Positions 35,895 to 45,382 of a stretch of 64,000 nucleotides of DNA are shown one piece after another. A program made the translations under genes and the position numbers. The stretch is from Bacillus sp. CECT 9360. Lineage in GTDB: Bacteria; Bacillota; Bacilli; Bacillales; DSM-1321. The stretch covers positions 62,001-126,000 of the forward strand of contig NZ_CAKKNA010000008.1 of the NCBI RefSeq assembly GCF_918741275.1, in the 5' to 3' direction. The first letter of the stretch is position 1. Each line of letters begins with the position of its first letter. The notes beneath the pieces were generated by a model, which made no database searches, was not told the origin of the DNA, and saw only the letters and a list, made by a program, of their open reading frames with translations.

Positions 35895-36069
35895 GGCTCT
35901 GTTAAACGATAATGTTGTTTTTGGGAAGGGAATCTGCGAGACTCCTGCGGAAAAACGGGCTGGCAAGACCCCGCAGCGAGGTACGAGTGAGGAGGCTTGA
36001 CAGTTCGTCCGCGGAAAGCGAGTAGATTCCATGACCATTTGAAAATCAACAATGGAATTTAACAGAGCC
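35895..36069. mobile_element. 175-bp MITE-like element, copy 2 (inverted relative to copy 1)
   Basis: It is practically identical over 175 bp to 8765-8939, in the opposite orientation. Ends are GGCTCTGTTAAAC and the complement of GGCTCTGTTAAAT. It is flanked by a perfect 8-bp direct repeat TTCTCAAA (35887-35894 and 36070-36077). Here it lies in non-coding DNA between the ZIP and nucleotidyltransferase genes. Confidence 0.9.
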
Positions 36070-36094
36070 TTCTCAAAAAAAATACACCCACTTT

Positions 36095-36910
36095 TCAGTT
36101 AGGTGCAGCTTTCCTCATTTTTGTTTTTTGAACGTCTTCATTCCCCCAAACTTCATGGAGGGCGTCTCTAAATAACTGATCTAACGACTGGGTAGGATCT
36201 TCTAACTGTATATCTAATGATTTCGCATATTGTGTTAAATGTTCGATTTCCGTTTCTACAAATTGATTAATGCTATCTATCCTCGGTTCAAAATCTAACT
36301 CATCCCCCCTTTTCTTTCGCTCCAATAATTCTTGAATTTCTTTTTTTAATAAACCGTCCGGGACAATCTCCTCTAACAGAGATTGAAATTCCAACGGCGG
36401 GATCGTGTTAAATTTTTTGATCCATTTACATGCAAGAATTGGGCGAAGCACATAGAAATATTTTTTGATCTTTACTTGTTCATTTTGCAGATAGTCACGA
36501 TAATTCCCCTTCGCCATATTCAAATAATGGTGAAGGCAAGCTGCTGGTTTATACACCTTATCGCTAAGCTGCTTCATTTCTTTAATAACGGAGAAGGCCT
36601 GATAATAGACAATTCCTGAATGGAGCCATTCCAACAGTGGAGGATTGGATTTTCTATACAGCCTCAATGCCTTTGTTAATTCCCAGCCATTTATATCTAA
36701 CAAATCATTGATGGGCAGTTCAATGACATCTCTTTTTTGATCGATTGATAAATACCAATCCCTTAGATGGATGTAAATGAAGCGAACGTCATAATCACTA
36801 TCCTTTGACGGGAATCCCCAGGCACGGCTTCCTGACTCGCATGCGTAGAGAACCTTAACATGATAAGTATTTTCAATCTTTTTCAATTCTTCCATGATCT
36901 TTACTTTCAT
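36095..36910 (-). CDS. Nucleotidyltransferase superfamily protein (YcgL-like)
   Basis: A 271-residue protein with a pol-beta-type nucleotidyltransferase core: ACESGSRAWGFPSKDSDYDVRFIYI has the G-S and D-x-D metal site. The rest is helical, as in YcgL-type predicted nucleotidyltransferases (AKGNYRDYL, ILACKWI). The substrate is unknown. ATG 36910 is chosen with GGAGAG just upstream; an upstream in-frame extension to 36964 overlaps the glnA terminator region. Confidence 0.8.
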   Translation of the reverse strand: MKVKIMEELKKIENTYHVKVLYACESGSRAWGFPSKDSDYDVRFIYIHLRDWYLSIDQKRDVIELPINDLLDINGWELTKALRLYRKSNPPLLEWLHSGIVYYQAFSVIKEMKQLSDKVYKPAACLHHYLNMAKGNYRDYLQNEQVKIKKYFYVLRPILACKWIKKFNTIPPLEFQSLLEEIVPDGLLKKEIQELLERKKRGDELDFEPRIDSINQFVETEIEHLTQYAKSLDIQLEDPTQSLDQLFRDALHEVWGNEDVQKTKMRKAAPN

Positions 36911-36976
36911 ACATATCTCTCCTATGCTTGTAAGGTCTTCTTCCGGCCCAGCCATTTCATTCATTGTAATGCAAAT

Positions 36977-37007
36977 AGCCCCTGGACACCAATAGTGTCC
37001 AGGGGCT
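36977..37007 (-). terminator. Terminator of glnA
   Basis: AGCCCCTGGACAC/GTGTCCAGGGGCT stem with a five-base loop, about 50 bases beyond the glnA stop; the T-tract is weak (ATTTGCATT). Confidence 0.75.
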
Positions 37008-37053
37008 GAAATTCCGTTTTGTTGCCAAAACAGGGACTTAATTTATTCCCAAA

Positions 37054-38388
37054 TCAATACATCGTCATATACTGCTCGCGCTCCCATGGATGTACTTGCG
37101 TGCGGAACATATCCCACTCAATCTCTTTCGCTTCGATAAAGTGTTCCAGCAAGTGGTCTCCAAGAGCAGAACAGATGACTTCGTTTGATTGTAAAACATC
37201 AAGGGCTGCGGCTAATGTTGCCGGAAGATCGCTGATACCTGCTTCTTCTCTTTCTTGTTTGTCCATCACATAGATGTTGCGGTCAATTGGTTTTGGCGGA
37301 GTCATTTTGTTCTTGATTCCATCCAGACCTGCTTTTAACAATACCGCAATTGCAAGGTACGGGTTAGCTGCAGGGTCCACGCTGCGGACTTCAACACGGG
37401 TGCTCACACCGCGGGAAGCCGGGATACGGATCAACGGGCTGCGGTTTTTAGCAGACCACGCTACGTAACATGGTGCTTCATAGCCAGGAACCAGGCGCTT
37501 GTAAGAATTCACAGTCGGATTCGTTACTGCTGTGAAAGCACGTGCATGTTTGATCGTACCTGCAATAAACTGCTCTGCTGTTTCACTAAGCTCTAATGTC
37601 CCATTGTTATCATAAAATGCATTCTCACTTCCTTTGAAAAGGGAAACGTTACAGTGCATTCCAGATCCGTTCACACCGAACAAAGGCTTTGGCATGAATG
37701 TTGCGTGCAAACCATGTTTGCGGGCAATTGTTTTAACGACTAGTTTGAAAGTCTGGATATTGTCACACGCAGTGACAGCATCTGCATACTTAAAATCAAT
37801 TTCGTGCTGGCCCGGAGCAACCTCATGGTGGGAAGCTTCGATTTCAAAGCCCATTTCCTCAAGTTCAAGCACGATGTCGCGACGGCAGTTTTCGCCAAGG
37901 TCAGTCGGCGCAAGGTCGAAGTATCCGCCTCTATCATTTAACTCTAATGTCGGCTCTCCTTTTTCATCAAGCTTGAATAAGAAGAATTCAGGTTCTGGCC
38001 CAAGATTGAAGCTTGTAAAGCCTAGTTCCTTCGCTTCAGCCAGGATACGCTTAAGATTTGCGCGTGGGTCTCCTTCAAACGCAGTTCCGTCTGTGTTGTA
38101 GATATCACAGATTAATCGCGCCACTTTCCCCTTTTCAGATGTCCACGGGAAGATGACCCATGTATTTAAGTCAGGATATAAATACATATCAGACTCTTCA
38201 ATTCGAACGAAGCCTTCAATTGAAGATCCGTCGAACATCATTTTGTTATCAAGTGCTTTTTCAAGCTGACTTACTGGGATTTCAACGTTTTTGATTGTGC
38301 CTAGGATGTCTGTGAATTGAAGGCGAATATATTTAACGTTTTCCTCCTTAGCCAAACGGGTAATGTCTTCACGAGTGTACTTTGCCAT
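37054..38388 (-). CDS. glnA: Glutamine synthetase type I
   Basis: A 444-residue GS-I alpha enzyme making glutamine from glutamate, ammonia and ATP; also a regulator that binds GlnR and TnrA in Bacillus. Motifs are [52 protein letters not shown] (substrate loop), and NRSPLIRIP. No adenylylation-site extension is present, as in other firmicutes. It is downstream of glnR by 50 bases in the standard glnRA operon. Confidence 0.97.
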   Translation of the reverse strand: MAKYTREDITRLAKEENVKYIRLQFTDILGTIKNVEIPVSQLEKALDNKMMFDGSSIEGFVRIEESDMYLYPDLNTWVIFPWTSEKGKVARLICDIYNTDGTAFEGDPRANLKRILAEAKELGFTSFNLGPEPEFFLFKLDEKGEPTLELNDRGGYFDLAPTDLGENCRRDIVLELEEMGFEIEASHHEVAPGQHEIDFKYADAVTACDNIQTFKLVVKTIARKHGLHATFMPKPLFGVNGSGMHCNVSLFKGSENAFYDNNGTLELSETAEQFIAGTIKHARAFTAVTNPTVNSYKRLVPGYEAPCYVAWSAKNRSPLIRIPASRGVSTRVEVRSVDPAANPYLAIAVLLKAGLDGIKNKMTPPKPIDRNIYVMDKQEREEAGISDLPATLAAALDVLQSNEVICSALGDHLLEHFIEAKEIEWDMFRTQVHPWEREQYMTMY

Positions 38389-38438
38389 AGTGGATAATTC
38401 CTCCCCAAATTAGTTAAGTATATATTTGTTGAAGCTTA

Positions 38439-38843
38439 CTAATGAAAGAAACGAGACATATCTCCTTGACGGAGCGATGCGCGGTTTTTACCGCCGTGCA
38501 AAAGTTCATTCCTTAGTAGCTTTCGCAGCTCGACATCACTTAAATCAGGTTTTTCTAGTTTTTTTTCAAAATTCTCAGAGACTGGTTCGAGCGATTCTTG
38601 TTTTACGGAGAAAAGCTTCTTAATCCCTGCAAGATTGACTCTTTGCTCGATCAGATCTTTAATTTCTAGGAGCCGGTCGATATCGTTTAATGAAAAAAGA
38701 CGGCGGTTCCCTTCTGTTCGTTCAGGAGTTATCAATTGATGCTCTTCATAATATCGAATCTGGCGAGCTGTCAAATCTGTCAGCTGCATCACGATTCCGA
38801 TTGAGAAAAGAGGCATCGAACGACGAATATTGTTGCCGCTCAT
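38439..38843 (-). CDS. glnR: Nitrogen regulator GlnR
   Basis: A 134-residue MerR-family repressor of nitrogen genes. The DNA-binding part is [26 protein letters not shown]. The C-terminal half (from about 85) is the autoinhibitory tail that glutamine-bound GlnA relieves. ATG 38843 follows AAGGAGG. It autoregulates: two GlnR-type boxes overlap and lie just upstream of its promoter. Confidence 0.95.
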   Translation of the reverse strand: MSGNNIRRSMPLFSIGIVMQLTDLTARQIRYYEEHQLITPERTEGNRRLFSLNDIDRLLEIKDLIEQRVNLAGIKKLFSVKQESLEPVSENFEKKLEKPDLSDVELRKLLRNELLHGGKNRASLRQGDMSRFFH

Positions 38844-38880
38844 CCGCAACGTCCTCCTTTTATTTTCTTATCCTGTTTTA

Positions 38881-38909
38881 ACTATATCTCATGTTATGTT
38901 TGTTGTCAA
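38881..38909 (-). promoter_or_regulatory. glnR promoter
   Basis: Perfect TTGACA (38904-38909), 17 bases, TATAGT (38881-38886), about 38 bases before the glnR start. Confidence 0.85.
38892..38908. promoter_or_regulatory. GlnR/TnrA box 2, inside the promoter
   Basis: Minus strand TGACAACAAACATAACA fits TGTNAN7TNACA with one mismatch and covers the -35 and spacer, a repressing position. Confidence 0.75.
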
Positions 38910-38914
38910 ATTAA

Positions 38915-38931
38915 CGTTAGGTTTTATAACA
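38915..38931. promoter_or_regulatory. GlnR/TnrA box 1, upstream
   Basis: Minus strand TGTTATAAAACCTAACG fits TGTNAN7TNACA with one mismatch. The centre is 23 bp from box 2, about two helical turns, as known for cooperative GlnR sites. Confidence 0.75.
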
Positions 38932-38984
38932 TAAATATTTTTAAATAAATGAGACAACTAGTTTCCTAGCTGTTTTATCTACAT

Positions 38985-40253
38985 TTAGAATGTAATTAAT
39001 TTTTTATCAATTAACGAATTCACCGCTGTAAGCACCGCTATTTTCACATGCGAATAGGTTAGCCCCCCTTGGACATATGCCACGTATGGAGCTCGCGTCG
39101 GTCCATCTGCCGTAAGTTCGATGCTCGCCCCTTGAATGAATGTCCCCGCCGCCATGATGACATCATCTTCGTAGCCCGGCATATAGCTAGGATACGGGGT
39201 AACATGGGAATTGACTGGAGAGGCGAACTGAACCGCCTGGCAGAAAGCGACCATCTTATCACGGTCATCAAATTGCACGGACTGAATCAAATCGGTTCTT
39301 TCGGCATACCACTTTGGATAGGTGTTCATCCCTAGTTTTTCGAGAAGCGCTGAAGTAAAGATGGCACCCTTCAAAGCTTGTCCGACGACATGGGGAGCAA
39401 GGAAAAAACCCTGATACATTTCCTGGAGGCTGTATAGGGAAGCACCCGCTTCTGCGCCAATTCCAGGTGAGGTCAATCTGAACGAGCATGCTTCGACATA
39501 TTCTTTCTTCCCGACGATATAGCCGCCTGTCTTGGCCAGACCCCCGCCTGGATTTTTAATAAGCGACCCGGCTATTAAATCGGCCCCGACATGGCATGGT
39601 TCCAGCGTTTCAACGAATTCCCCATAACAATTGTCTACGAATACAACAATTTTGGGATTAATCTCCTTTACAAAAGCAATCATTTCCTTGATTTCAACAA
39701 TCGTAAAGGATGGTCTTGTTGCATAGCCTTTAGAGCGCTGAATCCCGATCATTTTCGTTTTTGGTGTGATTGCTTTTTCCACAGCCTTATAATCTACTTT
39801 TCCTTCGTCAGTGAGTAACACGGTTCCGTATCCGATCTGGAATTCCTTTAACGAGCCGACCCCACTTCCGCGGATCCCGACAATTTCCTCAAGCGTATCA
39901 TAGGGTTTGCCGGTTATGTATAAAAGCTCATCGCCCGGGCGCAAAATCCCGAACAGCGCGATGGAAATCGCATGCGTCCCCGAAATGATTTGCGGCCTGA
40001 CAAGCCCCGCTTCCCCGCCGAGTACATCAGCATAGATCATCTCGAGCGTATCTCTGCCGATATCGTCGTATCCGTACCCAGTTGTTGGGATAAAATGAGA
40101 GTCGCTCACTTTATAGTTCTGGAAGCTCTGCAATACCCGGTATTGATTAGCTTCGATTCTCTCATCTATTTCTTTATGTAACGGTGCAATCATATCCTCG
40201 ACGGAACTGGCGAGAACCTTTAATTGATCTCCGTTCGTTAAATTCTCGTACAT
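38985..40253 (-). CDS. ynbB: PLP-dependent aminotransferase-fold protein YnbB (methionine gamma-lyase/aluminium-resistance-like)
   Basis: A 422-residue fold-type I PLP enzyme, probably a cystathionine/methionine lyase relative. The cofactor lysine is in AGSLIKNPGGGLAKTGG. Other conserved parts are SGTHAISIALFGILRPGDELLY and VFVDNCYGEFVE (the Asp that contacts PLP). B. subtilis YnbB has no settled function. It lies 13 bases after hflX on the same strand, upstream of the glnRA operon, as in B. subtilis. Confidence 0.88.
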   Translation of the reverse strand: MYENLTNGDQLKVLASSVEDMIAPLHKEIDERIEANQYRVLQSFQNYKVSDSHFIPTTGYGYDDIGRDTLEMIYADVLGGEAGLVRPQIISGTHAISIALFGILRPGDELLYITGKPYDTLEEIVGIRGSGVGSLKEFQIGYGTVLLTDEGKVDYKAVEKAITPKTKMIGIQRSKGYATRPSFTIVEIKEMIAFVKEINPKIVVFVDNCYGEFVETLEPCHVGADLIAGSLIKNPGGGLAKTGGYIVGKKEYVEACSFRLTSPGIGAEAGASLYSLQEMYQGFFLAPHVVGQALKGAIFTSALLEKLGMNTYPKWYAERTDLIQSVQFDDRDKMVAFCQAVQFASPVNSHVTPYPSYMPGYEDDVIMAAGTFIQGASIELTADGPTRAPYVAYVQGGLTYSHVKIAVLTAVNSLIDKKLITF

Positions 40254-40266
40254 CTTGTTTCTCCTT

Positions 40267-41520
40267 TTAATTGGTATATTTCTCTAGCTGTCCGGTTAAA
40301 TGATGGTCAATTAAGGAAAAGCCCTTGCACTCATACTGTTCCTTTTCTTCGTCAAAGGATAATGAGCGCAAAATGGTTTCATTTTTCAGCTGGGACAGGA
40401 GCCTTCCTTCATTAGCGGGAAGGAAAACATGGTAAGCCTGCATTTCACTGATGACATTCTCTTCGACTTGCGCCAGAACCGCTTCAAGATCGTTTTCCTC
40501 AAAGGCACTGATCAACATTGATTTCTCGCTTGAGGCAGGCATGAAGTCTACGTGCTTCAAATCCTTCTTATTATATAACGTAAGCTGTGGAATGTGGGTC
40601 ACGTCAAGGTCTGAAAGCAGTTCGCGAACCGTCCTTTCATGATTAAAATAATCGGGACTTGAAGAATCAACGACGTGAAGCAGGAGATCCGCTTCCCTTA
40701 CCTCTTCAAGAGTGGACCTGAATGCCGCGATCAGTGTCGTAGGCAGGTCCTGGATGAATCCAACCGTATCCGTCAACAGGACGGTAAAACCGCTCGGAAG
40801 GATCGATTTTTTTGTCATTGGATCAAGGGTCGCAAACAGCAGGTTTTCTTCAAATGTTGCCGCCTCTGTCAAACGATTGAACAAGGTCGATTTCCCAGCA
40901 TTCGTATAGCCTACGAGAGCTACCTGGAAGGTTTTGTTGCGTTTTCTTCTATCGCGATACCTTTCCCGGTGCTTGACTACAACATTCAGCTGATTCTTGA
41001 AATCATCAATCCGGCGGCGAATATGGCGTCTGTCGCTCTCAAGCTTCGTTTCCCCCGGCCCCCTAGTTCCGATTCCCGCTCCCAGTCTAGAGAGAGCGGT
41101 ACCCTGCCCCATTAACCGCGGCAGTAAATACTGCAACTGGGCTAGTTCCACCTGAAGCTTTCCTTCCTTTGACTGGGCGCGCTGGGCAAAAATATCGAGA
41201 ATAAGCTGGGTCCTGTCAATCACCCTCGCGTTGAAATGCTGGGAAAGATTCCGAATTTGACTTGGAGATAGTTCATCATTGAAGATTAGTAAATCAGGTT
41301 CGAGTTCCTCTTCAAGATTTTTCAGCTCTTCGACTTTTCCTTTTCCGATATATGTAGAGGGATGAACCCGGTCCCTTTTCTGGGTAACTGTAATCAATAC
41401 TTCTCCATTTGCTGTTTTTGTAAGCGACGCAAGCTCATCCAATGAGTATTCATAGCGCAGGTCATCATCTGATGTTTGGCAGCCGACCAAAATGACGCTT
41501 TCTTTTTCCTTATGTTCCAA
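40267..41520 (-). CDS. hflX: GTPase HflX
   Basis: A 417-residue ribosome-associated GTPase that rescues or splits stalled 70S ribosomes under stress. The N-terminal HflX domain ([20 protein letters not shown]-type [15 protein letters not shown]) precedes the G domain: P-loop GYTNAGKST, switch ATLDPMT, DTVGFI and NKKD. TTG 41520 fits AAGGATGG at eight bases; ATG 41532 is also possible but has poor spacing. It is in an operon with ynbB. Confidence 0.92.
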   Translation of the reverse strand: MEHKEKESVILVGCQTSDDDLRYEYSLDELASLTKTANGEVLITVTQKRDRVHPSTYIGKGKVEELKNLEEELEPDLLIFNDELSPSQIRNLSQHFNARVIDRTQLILDIFAQRAQSKEGKLQVELAQLQYLLPRLMGQGTALSRLGAGIGTRGPGETKLESDRRHIRRRIDDFKNQLNVVVKHRERYRDRRKRNKTFQVALVGYTNAGKSTLFNRLTEAATFEENLLFATLDPMTKKSILPSGFTVLLTDTVGFIQDLPTTLIAAFRSTLEEVREADLLLHVVDSSSPDYFNHERTVRELLSDLDVTHIPQLTLYNKKDLKHVDFMPASSEKSMLISAFEENDLEAVLAQVEENVISEMQAYHVFLPANEGRLLSQLKNETILRSLSFDEEKEQYECKGFSLIDHHLTGQLEKYTN

Positions 41521-41706
41521 AAAACGCACCATCCTTTAGAGTTCTCTATCACACATGATACCAAATAAGGAGCGGTTTCCAAAATGATTCCTGTCTTGTT
41601 TTCCACATAAACTCCGACTAAAAGAAAAAGAGTTGAATCTTTTAGTAAACATGCTAGAATCAAATTTGGCTTGATAACTTTATTATATTACAACGGGGTA
41701 TGGACA

Positions 41707-42315
41707 ATGACGTGGGAAGTACTAACGATTATTGGTACAATTGCCTTCGCTGTCAGCGGAGCGATCGTCGCCATGGAAGAGGAATATGATATATTAGGAG
41801 TTTATATTTTGGGAATCGTTACGGCATTTGGCGGAGGAGCCTTACGGAATTTGCTGATTGGCGTACCTGTTTCAGCTCTTTGGAATCAGGGTCTTTACTT
41901 TACGATTGCCCTTTTATCGATTACGGCCGTGTTTCTTTTTCCAAATAATTTGCTTAGACATTGGAAGATATGGGGAAACTTTTCAGATGCGATCGGCCTT
42001 ACGGCTTTTGCAATTCAGGGGTCTTTATATGCAATGAGCATGGAGCTGCCACTCAGCGCTGTCATCGTGGCGGCTGTTCTGACAGGAAGCGGAGGCGGCA
42101 TTATCCGCGACTTGCTTGCTGGGAGAAAGCCGCTCGTTTTTAAGGAAGAAATCTATGCGGTCTGGGCGATATTGTGCGGACTTGCCGTCGGTATGGAAAT
42201 AGCCACGGATGCCTGGCAGCTATATGCTTTGTTCATTCTCATTACAGCGATGCGCATCCTATCCTACACATATAAATGGAAGCTTCCACACAAACAGCTT
42301 AAAATCAACCATTAG
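41707..42315 (+). CDS. TRIC-type channel family protein (UPF0126, YvgT-like)
   Basis: A 202-residue membrane protein with seven helices made of two repeats. The paired glycine motifs FGGGALRNLLIG and GSGGGIIRDLLAG are the family mark of prokaryotic trimeric intracellular cation channels, thought to conduct K+ or other monovalent cations. ATG 41707 gives the usual length; an upstream in-frame start at 41671 is unlikely. It is divergent from hflX. Confidence 0.88.
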   Translation: MTWEVLTIIGTIAFAVSGAIVAMEEEYDILGVYILGIVTAFGGGALRNLLIGVPVSALWNQGLYFTIALLSITAVFLFPNNLLRHWKIWGNFSDAIGLTAFAIQGSLYAMSMELPLSAVIVAAVLTGSGGGIIRDLLAGRKPLVFKEEIYAVWAILCGLAVGMEIATDAWQLYALFILITAMRILSYTYKWKLPHKQLKINH

Positions 42316-42340
42316 AAAAAACGGCCAAAAGCCGTTTTTT
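42316..42340. terminator. Convergent terminator between TRIC and glutaredoxin genes
   Basis: AAAAAACGGC/GCCGTTTTTT stem with a short loop, functional in either direction. Confidence 0.88.
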
Positions 42341-42341
42341 C

Positions 42342-42590
42342 TTAACCTATATCTTGTCGGGCAAACGTCAAGATAGCTTCACGATCAAAACCAAGTACCC
42401 AGTTTCCATTCACATTGATTTGGGGCACTCCCATTTGACCGGTTTCCTGAATGAGCCGTTCGGCTGCCCCGTAATCCTCCTGAACGTTGACTTCCTCATA
42501 ATCCAACCCTTGTTCTTCAAGAAAGTTTTTCGCCTGAACGCAATAAGGACATGTGTTGGTTGTATAAACGGTAATCTGATTGTCTTCCAT
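42342..42590 (-). CDS. Glutaredoxin-family protein
   Basis: An 82-residue thioredoxin-fold protein with the redox motif CPYC (TTNTCPYCVQAKNFL), the cis-proline loop GVPQINVNG and the C-terminal LGFDREAIL. In Bacillaceae lacking glutathione such proteins probably work with bacillithiol or thioredoxin reductase (inference). AGGAGG lies before ATG. It is separated from spoVK by 26 bases, so may be in the same transcript. Confidence 0.88.
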   Translation of the reverse strand: MEDNQITVYTTNTCPYCVQAKNFLEEQGLDYEEVNVQEDYGAAERLIQETGQMGVPQINVNGNWVLGFDREAILTFARQDIG

Positions 42591-42616
42591 TTTTAAACCT
42601 CCTTGGACAGCAATTT

Positions 42617-43561
42617 TTAGTCTTCTTCAAAAACTAAATCCTGGCTTCTTAGAGTGATCAAGTCGTTTCTTTCATAAGCATCTTCAATCAATAGCCTCAT
42701 CGCCTGGGAGCGAATCGATTTTTCGATGATATTGCGGATATAGCGGCCATTCGAAAAGGACAAAGGCCCGATCACATTTTTCAGAAACGTGAGGTGATCC
42801 CTTAGCTTTCTCTCGGCATCCCTACTCATGACATACTCCCGTTCATCAAGCATCATTCCGGCAATCTCGAGGAGCTGGTCAATCGAGTAATCGGGAAAAT
42901 CCACGACAATAGGAAAACGCGAGTATAATCCCGGATTAAGGGTCAGGAAGTGTTCCATCTCCCGGGAATAACCGGCTAATATCAGGATAAATTCGTGCTG
43001 TCTGTCCTCCATATGCTTAACGAGAGTATCGATGGCTTCTTTTCCAAAATCTTTCTCGCCTCCCCTGCCAAGGGAGTAAGCTTCGTCAATGAATAGAATT
43101 CCGCCGATTGCCTTTTTAATTAAATCGCGCGTTTTCTGTGCGGTGTGGCCGATATATTCCCCGACTAAATCCGCTCTTTCGGCTTCGATCAAATGCCCTT
43201 TAGAGAGAACATTCATCTTGAGAAATAGCTTACCTATGAGTCTTGCTACTGTTGTTTTACCCGTGCCCGGGTTTCCTTTAAACATCATATGCAAAGCTTG
43301 CCTGCCTGCCTTGAGGCCCTGGTCTTCACGCTTTTTGTTAATGTAGATCCACGCGTATATTTCTTTTATCATCCGTTTCATTTCTTCCATGCCGACAAGG
43401 GTTCCTAATTCCTCTTCGATTTCCTTTAAGGCGATGTGCTGGAGAGGAATTTCTTTCTCTTGAATTTCCCTTGGAAGATCTTTTTTGATAGTTCTGCTTT
43501 TTTGTCCGTGTAAAACCACATTAATTTGTCCGTTATTTTTCATACGGATCGGCTGTTCCAA
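42617..43561 (-). CDS. spoVK: Stage V sporulation protein K (AAA ATPase)
   Basis: A 314-residue CbbX/SpoVK-type AAA protein needed for late spore maturation. Walker A is GNPGTGKTT, Walker B ILFIDEAYSL, with sensor region LILAGYSREMEHFL and the C-terminal arginine-rich lid (FSNGRYIRNIIEKSIRSQAMR). TTG 43561 is chosen: GAGAGGTGG is seven bases upstream, and the product then starts like B. subtilis SpoVK; a TTG at 43582 has no site of its own. Confidence 0.93.
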   Translation of the reverse strand: MEQPIRMKNNGQINVVLHGQKSRTIKKDLPREIQEKEIPLQHIALKEIEEELGTLVGMEEMKRMIKEIYAWIYINKKREDQGLKAGRQALHMMFKGNPGTGKTTVARLIGKLFLKMNVLSKGHLIEAERADLVGEYIGHTAQKTRDLIKKAIGGILFIDEAYSLGRGGEKDFGKEAIDTLVKHMEDRQHEFILILAGYSREMEHFLTLNPGLYSRFPIVVDFPDYSIDQLLEIAGMMLDEREYVMSRDAERKLRDHLTFLKNVIGPLSFSNGRYIRNIIEKSIRSQAMRLLIEDAYERNDLITLRSQDLVFEED

Positions 43562-43581
43562 AGCATCCACCTCTCCATTCA

Positions 43582-43885
43582 AAACAATCTGCTCTGTTTA
43601 TAAGCCTGTATGGAGGCTATAGATTGACTACATAACTAGACATAAATTTTAAACTTCACGCAATTTTCTGACAAATATTTCATTATTTCTACAAAGGAAA
43701 CCTTTGTGTTGTCATATCCTGCGCTTTCCCAAGAAATAATTCCTAAGTTTATGTATATTCAAAAAAGCCGGAAGTCAGTATACTTTGTTGAAAAAAGTAT
43801 GGTGTGAAAAATTTGTATACTTACGGGATGATCTCTGGTTATATATTGGAAAGTGAATGTATGAAACTATTTGGAGGGATTCCAT
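43582..43885. other. Upstream region of spoVK, about 300 bp, no gene seen
   Basis: AT-rich sequence with paired GTATAC/GTATACTTA words (43778 and 43815) that may hold promoters for spoVK or for the small frame at 43886. No coding frame with a ribosome site. Confidence 0.4.
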
Positions 43886-43996
43886 ATTGTAAGGGCAGAT
43901 AGAGAGGTTGCTTTCGGCAGTATTTTAACCTGCACTACCTGCAGAAGCGATGAAAAAAACAAATCTTCATTTAAAAAAACAGGCATGGCTTACTGA
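43886..43996 (+). CDS. Possible 36-residue Cys-containing protein with ATT start
   Basis: TTTGGAGGG lies eight bases before ATT 43886. The frame reads VRADREVAFGSILTCTTCRS, then a Lys-rich end to a TGA supplied by the 50-bp palindromic insertion at 43994. The C-x-x-C pair and good ribosome site suggest a real small gene, but the start codon is unusual (ATT is rare) and the end is altered. The plus-strand hairpin that follows would terminate it. Confidence 0.35.
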   Translation: MVRADREVAFGSILTCTTCRSDEKNKSSFKKTGMAY

Positions 43997-44060
43997 ACTG
44001 CACCCCAATTGTTAGTTGTGTCTAACAATTGGGGTGCAGTTCATACTCATGCCTGTTTTT
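43975..44060. terminator. hfq terminator split by a palindromic insertion
   Basis: Outer arms AAAAACAGGCATG (43975-43987) and CATGCCTGTTTTT (44048-44060) form a 13-bp stem typical of a terminator beside hfq. A 50-bp palindrome occupies the loop (see 43994-44043). The combined structure would still fold. Confidence 0.7.
43994..44043. mobile_element. 50-bp perfectly palindromic mini-element with 3-bp target duplication
   Basis: Two perfect 22-bp inverted arms starting TGAACTGCACCCCAATTG surround a six-base loop TTGTGT. Direct repeats TAC flank it (43991-43993 and 44044-44046). The end sequence TGAACTGCACCCC resembles IS3-family terminal repeats known from Bacillus, and 3-bp duplications are usual for that family. 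So it looks like an insertion made only of two IS ends. Confidence 0.65.
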
Positions 44061-44064
44061 CGTC

Positions 44065-44298
44065 TTATTCTTTTGCCTCAAAATCAATTTGAACATTTCG
44101 CTGCGGCGCGAATGTAGAAATGGCGTGTTTGAAGACTAACTGCTGCTTCCCTTCTGTTTCAAAAAGAACCGTAAAGTTGTCAAAACCTTTAATCTGTCCC
44201 CTTATTTGAAAGCCGTTTAATAAAAACACGGTGACATACGTCCCATCTTTTCTTAATTGGTTTAAAAATTGATCTTGAATATTTACGGATTGCTTCAT
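44065..44298 (-). CDS. hfq: RNA chaperone Hfq
   Basis: A 77-residue Sm-like protein forming a hexameric ring that binds small RNAs and mRNAs. Sm1 is [37 protein letters not shown]; Sm2 includes the [12 protein letters not shown] motif (KHAIS). The short Bacillus C-terminus is typical. It lies 33 bases after miaA in the conserved miaA-hfq order. Confidence 0.96.
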   Translation of the reverse strand: MKQSVNIQDQFLNQLRKDGTYVTVFLLNGFQIRGQIKGFDNFTVLFETEGKQQLVFKHAISTFAPQRNVQIDFEAKE

Positions 44299-44331
44299 TC
44301 TAAATCCTCCTCTAATCTCTCTATTTGTTAT

Positions 44332-45294
44332 TTATTCGCTTTTACCCAAGAGCTTTCCTGCAATAAAAACGGATATTTCCTCAAGTTTTTTTGGAAAATT
44401 TCCAACCTCTGTCATATCGAACCACGTAACGTCCATTTTATTGCGGAACCAGGTAAGCTGACGTTTTGCATACCTGCGTGAATTTTGCTTTAAGGAGTCC
44501 AGTGCCTCTTCCATGGTTTTCTTGCCATCAAAATAGTCATAAAGCTCTTTGTAGCCGATCGCCTGTATCGATTGACAGTTCCTTAATCCCTTATCGTAAA
44601 ATGAACGGACTTCCTCAACCAGACCAAGCGAGGTCATCATCTCAACCCGCTGATTGATTCTTTCGTATAACTTCTCCCGTTCCATTGTCAGCCCGATTAA
44701 CGCGGTATTATATTTCAATTCTGTTGGCTGCTCTGCCAGCTGCTCACTCATGGTTGCACCTGTGCAATGATGGATTTCAAGGGCACGGATGACACGTCGG
44801 ACATTGTTAGGATGTATCCGCTCCGCACTTTCCGGATCAATGGACATCAGCTTTGCGTAAACAGGCGCTATTCCTTCTTCCTTAACCTGTCTTTCAAGCT
44901 TTTCCCTGTAGCCAGGGTCTGATGGCGCTTCAGAAAAGTGGTAATCATAAATGACAGATTGGATGTACAAACCGGTTCCACCGACGATGACGGGAAGTTT
45001 TCCTCTATTATGTATGTCCCGAATGATTGCATCCGCTTTTTCTTGAAATTCAGCGGCATTGAAGGGTTCATCTGGTTCCTTAATATCAATCAGATAATGA
45101 GGGATGCCTTCTTTTTCGGCTTCCGTAATCTTTGCGGTACCTATATCCATCTCCTTGTATACTTGCATGGAATCCCCGCTGATAATCTCACCATTGAACC
45201 TTTTTGCAAGCTCGATGCTCAGCTTGGTTTTCCCAACAGCTGTAGGGCCAATAATCACCAAAAGATTCGCCTTATTTATATTCAATACGTTCAC
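44332..45294 (-). CDS. miaA: tRNA dimethylallyltransferase MiaA
   Basis: A 320-residue enzyme adding a dimethylallyl group to A37 of tRNAs reading UNN codons; the product is then thiomethylated by MiaB, also encoded here. P-loop GPTAVGKTKLS, IISGDSMQVYKEMDIGTAK, GGTGLYIQSV and RRYAKRQLTWFRN are all present. It begins with GTG 45294; TTG 45285 is an alternative with better spacing from AAGG. Confidence 0.95.
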   Translation of the reverse strand: MNVLNINKANLLVIIGPTAVGKTKLSIELAKRFNGEIISGDSMQVYKEMDIGTAKITEAEKEGIPHYLIDIKEPDEPFNAAEFQEKADAIIRDIHNRGKLPVIVGGTGLYIQSVIYDYHFSEAPSDPGYREKLERQVKEEGIAPVYAKLMSIDPESAERIHPNNVRRVIRALEIHHCTGATMSEQLAEQPTELKYNTALIGLTMEREKLYERINQRVEMMTSLGLVEEVRSFYDKGLRNCQSIQAIGYKELYDYFDGKKTMEEALDSLKQNSRRYAKRQLTWFRNKMDVTWFDMTEVGNFPKKLEEISVFIAGKLLGKSE

Positions 45295-45382
45295 TGCCTT
45301 ATTTCTTTTTTTCCTATCTTACCATAATTTTCTCTAAAGCAGCTAAACTCTACTCATTATAAACAAAACCGAATCGTTTTAT

